DNA from: Turbatrix aceti
Lineage: Eukaryota; Nematoda; Chromadorea; Rhabditida; Panagrolaimidae
Reading direction: 5' to 3'
NCBI GenBank assembly: GCA_963969345.1
Contig: OZ017770.1
Location: forward strand, 10,286,180 to 10,350,179
DNA: 64,000 nt
Shown: one piece after another, positions 36,701 to 47,900 of the stretch
Position numbering within the stretch: the stretch's first letter is position 1
Layout: each line of letters starts with the position of its first letter
Position numbers and translations under genes: made by a program
Notes under the pieces: generated by a model
The model's database searches: none
What the model saw: only the letters and a program-made list of their open reading frames with translations
What the model was told of the DNA's origin: nothing

Positions 36701-38606
36701 CAAACAAACAAACTTTTGGCACATGGCTCTACATCGCAGTCTGACAACGTATTGTGGTTGTGAATTTTTTTAATTATGATATATTACATATACATATTTC
36801 ATACGGGGTTAAATAGAGATGCTAATTTATCCTTACCTTTCCAACCTTTCCTGGGGGATATTTATCAATAGTTAACGTTTGTTTCATTATTCCCTCTGTA
36901 AATATTGTTAGTACATTGAAATTAACTGTTCCTTACCGTTTTATGCTTTACATTAACCCTCTGTGATTATCCTAAGCAATCCAAAAAAATGTTTTTTTAA
37001 ATATGTAGATATCTGATTTTTTTAAACAGCTTAATTTTTGCACTTGGCAAGCTTTTTTTTAAATTATTTTTTTAACTTGCTGGTTGGTAAAAAATAATAA
37101 TGAGCTGCTTATTTTTTTGCACAATTTTTGCTAATTTTAGGTTTTTTGCGCTTTTTTTTGAACAGACGAAAAAAATCTTTTTTTTGCTTCAAATTTAAAT
37201 AATTTACATAAAGCACTTTTTGTACCTATGTATCACATATTTAATTTTCTTTTTTTTCCAACGCTTTTGATGGAACCCTTTGTCAAGCTACATGCTGATA
37301 TTTAGTAGAGTTTGTTGTAATGCACGTTTTGTACGTAATTATTATTATTTATTTCGTTGTTCAAAAAAAAAAGAAACGCTATTGCAGCTTTCCTATTTTG
37401 CTATAATCCCTTACAACAACTGAAAATTCATAATATAGAAAAATTTCAAAGAAGCATTTTGACATGCTTTTTATCACTTGTAGGTTCGTAATGGGGGTAA
37501 CTTGAAGCCACAACGTTGTTTGGACTGTGCTGTGGGTCGCCGTTTAAAAAACAAAGAAGTATCTTTGTATCCTTGTCACTCACAAGGTGGAAATCAGGCA
37601 AGTTCTATCTTCGTTTATTCTTTCAGATTCGTAATACTGAGCATCGATATTGTGTTGATAGTGCTGTGGGCGAGGAAAGTCATAACAAGCCCGTAGTACC
37701 GTACGGTTGTCATCAACAGGGTGGAAATCAGGTATATACTATTGTGTCTCTCACTGAATCATCACTGCAACAACTTAAAAAAATTTATGAAGTCTACGAC
37801 TTTTTTTTAAATAAAAAAAAATATTTCTTAAAAGATGCAATTTTTAACAAGCTTTGATCATTTTTTTTTGTTTTTTTTTCTTCTGTTCTTCTTTTTTTGT
37901 TAAAAAGAGAAAAAGAGAAGAGAGAGCTCGTTAATAACCAAACAACTTCACGCAACTTTTCTGCGGGGGCACTGACTAGCAATAATTAGCCACCTTTTTT
38001 TTAACGCGCATAAATAACAATCGGCCTGACTGCATGCATACTTATGTATTTTCTTATAATTTTTTGGTTATTCAAAAAAAAATTTCTGGCAATCATTTTA
38101 TTTTTGTGCAGGTCCGAAACCGGGGAGGCGGCTCGAAGAACTGCCTTGATTGGGCGAGTAAGCAACGCAAAAATCTCGGATTATATTGGTGTCATAATCA
38201 AGGCGGCAATCAGGTATACAAGAGACAAACCAGAATCGACACAATTATTTTTTATTATTCATCTCCCCTTTTCCCTTTTCTTCTTTTTCTGATCAAATTT
38301 AACATTTCTCTTTTTTAGTACTGGATGTACAGCAAGGATGGCGAAATTCGTCGCGATGAATCCTGTGTCGACTACGCTGGCAAGGATGTCGTCATCTTTC
38401 CGTGCCACGGCATGAAGGGCAACCAGGAATGGAAGTACGATCACGTCAATCATCAATTGTTACACGTTGTTACAAGAAAGTGCCTACAAATGACAAAAGA
38501 CGGTGCCAAGCTTATCATGACGGAATGCGATACGGCTAACGAATACCAGCACTGGACGTTCAAGGAATTCAACGAACCAAAAGCCCGCGAATATCATATG
38601 CTTTAG
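33773..38606 (+). CDS. gly-5: Polypeptide N-acetylgalactosaminyltransferase, GLY-5-like, three alternative lectin exons
   Basis: Constant exons: 33773-33883, 33964-34284, 34344-34462, 34517-35062, 35115-35232, 35802-35987, 36376-36504 and 38319-38606. One of three variable exons (37484-37597, 37627-37731, 38112-38213) is added, giving 639-643 aa. The enzyme starts mucin-type O-glycans by moving GalNAc from UDP-GalNAc to Ser/Thr in the Golgi. The N-terminus is a type II anchor (LKLLVRRR, then a hydrophobic run). A Gln/Pro/Asn-rich stem follows. The catalytic domain has [20 protein letters not shown], the metal-binding [12 protein letters not shown] (DxH) and the [19 protein letters not shown] motif. 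The C-terminus is a ricin-type lectin domain. An acceptor-like CTTCAG just before the ATG could be a trans-splice site. The nematode family member GLY-5 is known to have alternative isoforms in this region; I assign orthology on that basis. Confidence 0.9.
36016..36329. mobile_element. Intronic hAT-like MITE built of GTTCATG/GAACA repeats
   Basis: The element starts CAGAGGGGGTGAAC and ends GTTCACCCATCTCTG, a terminal inverted repeat of the CAGAGATGGGTGAAC type. It sits in the intron between the exons ending at 35987 and starting at 36376 of the GalNAc-transferase gene. The interior is a degenerate palindromic array of TTCGTTTGCGAACA and TTCATG units. The flanking octamers TCCTGGGG and TCCGGGAC match only partly, so the insertion is older than the other hAT-like copies. 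A single related end occurs at about 43817 (CAGGAATGGGCGAACG). Confidence 0.7.
37484..37597 (+). other. Mutually exclusive lectin exon A of the GalNAc-transferase gene
   Basis: 114 nt, 38 codons. It reads [18 protein letters not shown] and ends CHSQGGNQ. The donor is GCAAGT, a GC-type splice site. It is preceded by a long intron of about 980 nt. Only 29 nt separate it from exon B. Confidence 0.85.
37627..37731 (+). other. Mutually exclusive lectin exon B of the GalNAc-transferase gene
   Basis: 105 nt, 35 codons. It reads [15 protein letters not shown] and ends CHQQGGNQ, with donor GTATAT. It has the same phase and the same C-D...C...GGNQ pattern as exons A and C, so each can replace the others. 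Confidence 0.85.
38112..38213 (+). other. Mutually exclusive lectin exon C of the GalNAc-transferase gene
   Basis: 102 nt, 34 codons. It reads [17 protein letters not shown] and ends CHNQGGNQ, with donor GTATAC. It is followed by the constant last exon at 38319, which begins [12 protein letters not shown]. Confidence 0.85.
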
Positions 38607-39387
38607 CCTTCCCTCCAGCAATACCAAAGAGAATGGATGAAAAGTGAGTTATAAAGTGTAATAGTTGTTGTTAAAATGCGGTAATATTTAATTGGGTGAT
38701 ACTTCTCTAAATTGTTTCTTTCTTCTTTTAACTTATCTTCTACTAAAGCAAACATGTTGTCTACAACTCTTATTTTTTTTGTACGCCGGTGTGGTCTAAC
38801 GGGATTTTTTTCTTTCATTTACCAAATTTAGTTTTTTTTATAAATAAACCAAAAACCAAGGATACAAACGGTATTTTTTGTTGTTTTCTTTGTTATCATA
38901 ACTTCCGTCTCTTACATGCTTGACAGACAAACACGGTTGTCTTTCGTTATCTTAGCTTAACCATCCTAAATTTTATCCACTTACCCTAGAGCGGCAGAAA
39001 AACTGTAATCTATCGATTACCGGTGTCATGTTTTCTGCCAAATACTTATTCACTTATTTTTTTGTAAAGATTTATTGCTTTTTTGTCATGAAAGTTTACC
39101 GTGTTGTTACTGATTCCTTACGTGCCTTTGCTAATTTCTTTGTTTTATATATGTGCCTTAATGTAATTAAGGTTTTGCAATAAATTTTTTATGTTGTTAA
39201 AAGTGTGGTTTGGGGACATGTATCTGACGAGGAAGGATAAACGCTCAAAAAGTACTTCACACTAGGATTTCAATTAACATACCGATATTCAAGACAATTT
39301 CTAAATTAAAAAAAATTTTTGTCAACGAGTAATTTTTTTTTATCATGTTGTTGAAACCTAATAATTCATAATTTTATATTATTTCGT
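38607..39387. other. Convergent 3' intergenic interval
   Basis: 3' flanks of the plus-strand GalNAc-transferase and the minus-strand acyltransferase meet here. An AATAAA at about 38841 could polyadenylate the former. No gene is recognised in between. Confidence 0.5.
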
Positions 39388-41669
39388 TCAAGCATATTTA
39401 GGACGTATGAGTATTGCCTCGAGCTTTCCAAATGGAATTTCAAAAAGCAGGGACCAGATGTACGCTGCGGCAACTGTCAACACGATTGTTGGTATCATGA
39501 AAAATATTATCTACAAATCTGATCATAGTTAACAGTAGCCAAAACGGAAAACTTACACTAGCCCCCATGCTTGTGTAGAAAACCGGATTTTCTGGCCTCG
39601 AAAAGACAAACTGAATAACTACGAGTTGAACAAGGTACATACAGTAGGAAAGTCTCCCAAGTGGATTCCAGATGGACCACGACATGAAACGATCGATAGG
39701 GCCGCCGATACCGTAAAAGCTGCTGCCAACAATCCAAACGAGACCAAGGCCCCAAGCTGGTTTACTGAAGGCCGAGTACATGGCTCTCCAGAAAGCGGAC
39801 AGTTTGCCGCCTTTGTTAAAGTCATAGAGGCCAAAAAGCACGGTTAGCATTAGAGAAAATGCGAGGCCCCCCATAGCTGCGTTGATAAGTCGCGGAATCT
39901 GAATTCGTTTTATGCGGTGTAAAAACCATCCGAGTACCATTCCTTGAATATACACTGGACAACGTATCCAAAAAGCTTGGTAAATAAGGACAAAATAATC
40001 TTGGGGAATATTTATAAAATCAATCAGACGAGTAGGACATGATGGTAGCCAGTCGTTAGCAAAGATGGTTACAAAATTGCATGCGACTGAGAGACCACAC
40101 AAAACCGCTGGCACCACAATTCCGTAAGGAAGCAGTGCCAAGGGGACTAAAATCAATGGCGATAATATGTAGAGTTGCATATCTACTGCCAGATACCAAG
40201 ACGGTCCAATACAAGGATTTTCTACGTGAAATATGTTGTTCACGTATAAAAAATTTTGCCAAAAAGAAACTTTACAACCGTCGTTGCTTGCCGGGTAAAT
40301 GTACATATAGAAAAAAATTGACATGTAGTACGGTGGAGACAATCTAAATCTGATTTAATTATCATAAAATTTATGAAACACTAACCAACCTCAATAATCG
40401 ATGAACATAAAACATAACCCAGCTTCGGACATCGGTTATTACTATTCTATCTTTGCTAAAGTTTTTGAACCAAATGTATGACACCATGAGACCTGCCATA
40501 AATAAAAAACTGTCGACGGAAAAATATGCGTTTTGGAAAACTTGAAAAAACAAGTATTGGTAGTTAGAAAGAAAATCTAAAGTATTGTAATGTGCTGCAA
40601 TAGAAGGTATCGTATGGCCAGTAATTACCCAGATTATGGACAACGCACGTATGCAATTAAGGGGTGTTATTTGACCTGGTTTGGATTCTGACATGTCAAA
40701 GATATTCAACGTGTTTGTGTATATCGAAAAAGCCAGCACTATTTTGACGGATAGTGAAGAATTGGCACTGTCAACAATTTCAAAGTAATCAACAAAGCCT
40801 GCAAAAACAATGAGCACTGCCACTAGCAATATCACGGCACCGACAATCCAAGAAGCGTAGGTGTAGGTTACAGCTGCGTCGTCCAGGTTGACCACACGAC
40901 AAACTAGACTTTCATTGACACCTATTGTGTTTAATGCGTATCGGATGAGCAACATTAGATCATCGGATGTGCATGAAGCTGGTTGGCAGAGATCGTAATG
41001 TCCTTTACAATTTCCAAGAGGAGATAATTCAGGCGGCTGAATATTGATATATGCATAAGAGTACATAGTTGTGAGAGGTCTGTTTCGACGGGGCACTTTG
41101 TAGTTAATAATATCGCATTCCTGCTTGAATCCATAGAACTTAAAACCTGAACGCAGTAAACCAGCTCCTCGAGCGCCATTTGAGTCCAGAACTGAATGAT
41201 GATTCTAAAGAAGCTTATTTTTATTTAAAAACATACTTTGCAGCACAACATCCTCCATATCTGTGTTTTTATTATTTGTTAAGTTGATCACTGCCTCACC
41301 AATTAAAGTCAAATCTTCCAAACATTCCATCGTCAAGTTTTCAACAATCGAAGGAATTGTAGAGCTGTCTATTTTCTTTACGAGATGCGCGTGCAAGGAA
41401 CCACTGGAAAATGCAGTGACAAATTGCTGAAGCCATTTGAAATCAGCGTATTGAAATCCTGGTAAAAGATTTTTTTGATCAATTTGTAGGCCAAATGAAA
41501 AAACTGCCAGGCTGATGACAAATGGTAGTACCAATTTCATCCAAACCATTGAAGAACTGTTTTTTTGACGCAGCAATGAGTCAAATGAAGATTTCTTTCG
41601 ATGTAGCTTTTTTTTAAACGTTACCGTTTTCATTGTTGTAATCTCAAACCCCTTTCCTCCGTAGGTCAT
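39388..41669 (-). CDS. NRF-6-like membrane acyltransferase (nose-resistant-to-fluoxetine family)
   Basis: Four minus-strand exons, 41669-41237, 41191-40390, 40349-39557 and 39510-39388, join in phase to about 716 aa. The N-terminus has a basic stretch and one hydrophobic segment (VLPFVISLAVFSFGL). The extracellular NRF domain follows: LDSNGARGAGLLRSG, then FYGFKQECD, NCKGHYDLCQPASC and further cysteines. The rest is the multi-pass acyltransferase-3 region. It starts with LNCIRALSIIWVITGHT, whose His is the likely catalytic residue, and continues with FSVDSFLFMAGLMVSY and NPCIGPSWYLAVDMQLY. It ends VPTIV-like helices and LEAILIRPKYA. In C. elegans, members act in lipid or yolk transport and drug response. 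The substrate here is not deducible. The acyltransferase and NRF halves are both intact. Confidence 0.92.
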
Positions 41670-42258
41670 GTGTTATCTGTATTGTTTATTATATGTGAAA
41701 TAAACTTTTATCGTTTACGTAAACTGCCTGTGCCAAACTACATAACGCAAAATCATTTACAATTATTCATTCCTGATATAAACGTAATGAGGTGAACCAG
41801 GCGGCCGCAGAAACCAAAAATACAGCAGCCGATCAGGGAGGGGCAAACAACGATTTTTTGTTCTCGTTCGAACACGAACGCAAAAATTTGAATTTTTTGC
41901 GAACGAACTGGCCTGGCCGACCGCGTGGCAAACAAACCTTCTTCCCCGCGCAGTGCATCCTTATTGAACTCGAGCCGCCAAACAAATCCATTCACTACCC
42001 CCATTCTACCAACCGACTTCGCAGAACTCATCATTTATCGGTGACCGTACGCCGAATCCATCCAATCACAATTCCGCTTTATTTTCACCCGCCAATAACA
42101 CCGTGAACAAATCCTCGACGACAGACAGCGTCAACAATGACTGACCGTTTTTAGTCAAGCCGTGTACGTGCTTTGATCGTACTGCAAGACGGTCAAGTAT
42201 GTGTGACAGCACTGATAAACAAGTGCTATATTGCTTTTTTGAAATTTAATACAGCGCT
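41670..42258. other. Intergenic interval with a hAT-end fragment
   Basis: No gene is recognised. Around 41835-41905 the sequence CAGGGAGGGGCAAAC followed by GTTCG/GAACG palindromes resembles one end of the GTTCATG-type hAT MITE family. The 104-aa plus frame across it is a by-product. Confidence 0.45.
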
Positions 42259-42568
42259 GATTGACCCAATCACCCGCACTCGCATAAGGAGCACTAAAGG
42301 AGCACAACAGGGGAGGGGGGAAGGCCTTGCGCGCGAATGTTTATTTTTGTGACAAATTCGCGTTCATGTGCTTTGTTGTGCTCCGCAATTCTAATTTATT
42401 TGTTTTTATCGAAGGAATTTGAATAAGCATCACAGGAAGATGGATAATGTTGCGCGGTGCGCTTCATTGTGCTCCTTCATTTTCGTTCCGATCCTTGATA
42501 GCTCCTACGCGCCTTTCTCTCCCGTTGTGCTCCTTTAGTGCTCTTTATGCGAGTGCGGGCAGTCAATC
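42259..42568. mobile_element. Short MITE with long terminal inverted repeats
   Basis: The left end at 42273 reads CCCGCACTCGCATAAGGAGC and continues ACTAAAGGAGCACAAC. It is mirrored at the right end, closing at 42559, with one mismatch over about 36 bp. Further imperfect pairing (GATTGAC at 42259, GTCAATC ending 42568) lies outside. The middle is unique AT-rich sequence with no ORF. The exact termini and target duplication are not resolved, so the superfamily is unknown. Confidence 0.7.
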
Positions 42569-42854
42569 GCTTTGTAAACCTGGTTCATGTAAGTTTTTTT
42601 CTCTGTTTGATCCAAACATTTGATACCCTGTGAATATTCATGCAAATGTCTGCGTTCAGATGATCAATCAGAAATCCGAATATCACGTCAAAACAAATTC
42701 CAGCTGTGCCACGTTGTTGCTTGATACCAACAATGAAGTTATGGCTAAAAACATCAGAACTTACCAGTTTATCGTGATTGTGGTAAAAAATAGATCAAAA
42801 GTAAATATCAATATCATCTCGACCACGTTTTTTATAATATAGAATGTTTTCATA

Positions 42855-43480
42855 TATGTCGCCTTTTTGTATGTCACGGTAAGTCATCAGTCGTTACTTC
42901 TCCGCTGACAAAAAACAAATTTGCAGTTCGGAAAGTAACGACTGATCACCGCACCGGGCCAAAGAAAATATTGTAGAGAGAGTGCAGTGCGCGTTGGCCC
43001 GCGTCAGGAAAGAATAATACACTAGCTCAGTCAAAATCAGAGTGATTCTTATTTCAACGTTAAGAAAACGACTTTTTCATGAATACCAAAGCAAAAACCA
43101 TCTCAAAATCATCTTACTGCTTAAGAAACGTTATGCTAGAATAGACAATGAGGCACTCATACAATCTCGTAAGCTCTGAGTGAGCCCCCGGTTTTTTTAA
43201 AACGCCTGGTTGCTGCTAGTATTCAAAAACAGGTCGTTTTTTCATCACACGCTTTAGGGAAAAAAACATTATTCCCCACATTCTGGACAATGGCAGGGCT
43301 AATGTGCTCAACCATTGTTTAGTTTTTTTGCTTTTTTCTTTCTACCTTATTTGATGGGCTTCTATTGAATTTTCTAGCGACTCCTCGTTGGTCTGACTTT
43401 GTTTGGTGATCAGACGATACTTTCCAAGGTGCACATTTTTTTCATCGCAGCTAGGAGAAGTGACAATGACCTACCGAGCG
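42855..43480 (+). repeat. Dispersed palindromic-module repeat, copy A
   Basis: The copy begins with a module containing GTCATCAGTCGTTACTT and its inverse AAGTAACGACTGATCACC around 42885-42955. It closes with a second, more diverged module near 43400-43470 (GTGATCAGACGATACTT). Internal landmarks such as CAATCTCGTAAGCTC at about 43160 are shared with the copies at 52.9, 58.7 and 59.6 kb. Confidence 0.65.
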
Positions 43481-44941
43481 TGGCCCTTCAAAAATAAACG
43501 AGGGCGTAAAATTAGGAATAATGCTACATTTTTTCATCATAAATAAATACAAAAACAATGGCTTTCTTAACACAGCTTAACAGTAGTATTTATTGACCGC
43601 ACATCATGGTGAGGACAAGAAGTTTGTCGCCCTTTTTGTACTTTTCTGCCAAAAGGACAATTTTACAATTCACCGATTTTTATGCACCTTTGAGTTGTTT
43701 GTTAATTTAAAAATTGAAACTGAGATAAGCAGAGACTAATGTACCCGTAAAATTTGGTTTACCTTAAGGAAATGCAGGATTTTTAAAAACTAAATCATAT
43801 AACATTTACTACTGATCAGGAATGGGCGAACGTTCGCGTTCGTTCATGTTTGTTCGCGAACAAAAAAAAAGATTGTTTGCCACTACATATCTGCTGCTGC
43901 TCCTAACATTTTATTTTTTTAACAGTTAACAATACATAATTAGAGCCACTTTTTTAGTGGTCACCTTTTTAACACTGTACAAGGATATCTGCTGTCTTTT
44001 GTTTCAACTCGTCAGGTACCCACCCTCCCCCCATTTCCCTGTCGTCACCATAAAATGAGAAATGTGCAGTATTTATTTTAGAACTCGCATGCATGCATCA
44101 CATTAACATAATAAAAAAATATGTACAACAAACAATTATAAATAGTGGTAACAATGATACATAATTTCACTAAAAAAATTTGACATTTATACAACTTATA
44201 TACAATTAACTAATTGCCGGTGCATCAGTGGCGTACTATCGTCAACCAATAACATAAATAACTATGTACATACCCGTATCAAAATATAAAAAAATTACAA
44301 CATAGTTATGTGCCGCTCTACTTCCAGATTGCCAGACTGCACCCAAGGTCCGTTATCTGTATGTTTACAGAATCTGCAAAATCTACAGATCCTTTACAGA
44401 TTCTGTACAGAATAAAAAACGCGTTCTGGAAAAATAAAATAAAAAACAGATCTGTAGAGTTACAGCTAAGGCAAAAATAAAATATGTTGTTGCATTGCAG
44501 AGGGTTCCTATCACGAAAATGAATAGGCGGGTGTTTTAACAATGCATGAAAGTGGGTATATATTTTGTTAACACGGATTTTCTTTCTTGAACCCGAGGTT
44601 GCACCTCAGCGTTTGCTCCTTTCGTGGTGATTCCGATCTCATCCATCTACATTGCATCTGGTTGGTTTTATTTGGGTGAAATGAGGATTACAAACTGATG
44701 TAGCATTATTTTACGTGTTTTATGTTGAAGGGGTAGGAAAATTATTGTTTTTGTTTCTAAATTTTTAACAACGAGGTGGAATTTTTACTTTGCAAAGATT
44801 TTTTTTAAATTAACATCTATGTTATTGATTTGAACCTAAATTGAATGCTTTGTCGTTGTTTTCTGTGGTTTTTAATTTCCTATTTGTGTTTTGCGCCTTA
44901 TACTTGTTAATGCTAGCATGTTTAATTTTTAGATACACCAA

Positions 44942-47900
44942 ATGGATTTGAGTAAAGTACATTCTGCCTGTGGCACGGCCGAGTCGACACCGATCGGTGC
45001 ACCGGGTGTCAACCGGCGATCTATTGCGAAAAGTGTTTCGTTTGTGGTTCGGGTTCACACCGACCAGTCGTTGATTTGCATTTCAGCACTGGCGCCTGAA
45101 ATGCTTGAAATCGGTGGCCTTAACCGAGTATTAGACTTGCAAGTTGGAGACACCATTACTATTATATTGGAGTAAGTTTTCATTACAAATTCAGTTATGA
45201 TTAATTTTTTATTGCTTTTAGAGAGGACGAAACACCTGTCACAGTTCTTTTCAAGGGATCTGCCGAGGAGGCGGATGAATTCGTGAGTTGTTTTTATAAA
45301 AGAAAAAAATTAGTTGTTTTTTTCAGATTGCTCGGGAAATGCCTGCTCCAACGCCTCCTAACCTTGGCCAACGGTTCGATGATTTTATGAATATGTGCGA
45401 CACCAATTTCAAGATCATCAACGATCGCCTGGACAATATCGACTCACGTCTCATCTCTGTCGAGGGCAAGGTTCGAGCCGCTGAATCGAAAAAAAACAAG
45501 AAAGCCTTTTGCGAAGCTTCGTCCCGTAGTCTGTCCAAACGCGAGGTATGCTTGCAATTTGTCGTCAAAGTCGGAAGTATCGATGCCAAACTCCAAGCCT
45601 TCATCACTCGGCCTGAACCATTAACGTCCGAAATGGACGTCTACGATGAGCCGCCTTCTGTTCTGGTGAGCTTTGATTAGGGATTAAACTCTCCCCCGAC
45701 TCTCGTCGGGAACGGGAACAAAAGTAGTCGGGGACTAGGGTTTCAGCCCCCTCCCCGAATCGGGTCGGGGGCGGGGAAAATTTTCCCTGACGGGGACAAA
45801 TCTTGTCGTTTTTATCTATTTTACGTTCCGACGCCAAATTTTGTTCAGTGCAGGTTTCGTTGGGGACAGGGGATTTTACCCCCCTCGGGGACAGGATTTG
45901 ACGGGGTCGGAGGGCCACCCCCGAGGAGATCCCCGCGGAGACGGGAAAATTTTTCCCCAAGTTTGACACCCAAATGAAAAAAATTGACTAAGATGCGTAA
46001 AAAATGCTGTCAATTTTTTTAAAACGAAAAATGAAGCATATTTTGAACGCGTTTTCCAAATTTGGCGTTTTTTCGCCAATTTACGTCAATTTTGGGCTAT
46101 TTTATTTGTTTGCTGCCAAATTTTGTTCAATATCGGGGACAGAATCTGTCAAGGACGAGGAATTTTTTCCCCGTCGGGGACAGGATGTGTCGGGAACGGT
46201 GGTCGGGGAGCTCTCTTCGGGGACACTTTGGGGAATTCCCCGGGGAACGGGGGAGGGTTGAATAGGGCCCCCCAATTAAAATTTTGTCAAAAATATGGTT
46301 GTTGATTCCTTGCAAGGGTCGGCTTCCTATTTTTGACCCGAAAAATGAGGAAAAGATCCATTGCAAAACACTCACAAAAAAATATGTTCAGAATATGAGT
46401 CTTTGATGGTTTATATTTGGAACTTAAATGTCTTATTAGAGGCCATCGAACATAAATGTCTTATGGCTTCGTGTAAGACATTTGGGGTATCAAATGCAAG
46501 TGTTTGTAGGTACTGAATCCAAAACATAAATGTCTTAAAAAATGCTTGGCAAAGTGCGTCAAATACGTTTTGATATGCGCTGAATTTTCGGCCCTTTCCC
46601 GCTTCGTCAACCCCTCGACATTCGTTTTAGAAAGTTTTTATTTTGTAGGCAAACAAAAAAATTACCAAACACAACAACAGCAATCAGATGATGAAGATTT
46701 CGCAGGGAAGTGGTCGGTTGTCCATGATGTTGCTCTGGCGTTGTTTTGAGCTATCGGCAGATGATTTTCCTGTCGTTGTCCAGGTCTTGACGAAGTCTTC
46801 TCACTCAATGCAGCCGGTTTACCTGAAACTATGTGAGAATTAGTCAGATTTTCGAAATTTTTACTTGTCCGAACTTGAAAAACATTTATTCACAACCTAC
46901 TTTTGAACAATTTTTTTTACCTTTATTTGCAACTGTGAAGCCAAAACTGGCATCGCAAGCATTGGACATGGAAATTCTATTTACCAATTTACAAGAAGTC
47001 AAAGCATATTTGCTCCAAAAAGTCAAGTCAAAAATTGTGGTTTTTCAAAAAAAAATAGTAACCGCAACCAAAAAAAAACTAGGAAAAATTAAAAAAAAAC
47101 ATACCCCAATGAGCAAAAGAGTAGGCGACAGCAACTAGATGTAAACGGTTCATTCATTAAAGTCGATTTACCTAAAAAAACATAAAAGTTAGTCCGGTAT
47201 CCTAGTTTTTCTTTCAAACTTACAGTTAATTTGAAAGGAAGCAGGATTACACGTCATCTGAAACTTTTAGTGAAAATAAAAATAGAACCCAAAAAATTTG
47301 ATGTCTCAAAATTTTAAGCCAACTGCCTTTCAACCAATTTTTATCTTTTTTTGCGAAAGTGAATCCCCCTCCAGACAATCCGGCTAGCAATATCGAAATC
47401 CTACCTAATAAATCGCAGAACCTCATCGAACAATCGCACAAAAAGTTAAAGAAAAGGTTGAAACTTGATTGGTAAAAAAAAAGAAGAAAAAAACGCCCAA
47501 ACTTTTACAATTCCAAAGAACTTACGTCGACAATGGAGGCCTCCGCGGAGGTTTCGCTCGATTGAAGTTCCTGATCGGTTGCATTGGCTTGATTAAGGTT
47601 GTCGAAAGAATCTGAAACAAAAGCGAAACAATTGATATCAAAAAACAGCAGCTATAAAACACATGTAACAAAAAATAGCAAGACAATAATAAAACAGCGA
47701 AGCGAGCAATCGCTCAAGCCGATCGCGACAACATTCGCTTTGAGAGTCCTCTAAACTGACATCGGTGATTTCTGGGGCGTTTTAGCATGAATTTTGCCAT
47801 AAAACGTAGAAAACTCTGTATACTTCAAAAATTTTATTAGTTTATTTTTAAACGTTCGAAAAAGTTTCGAAAAATGATTTTGGTGCATGTTTTGAAAGAA

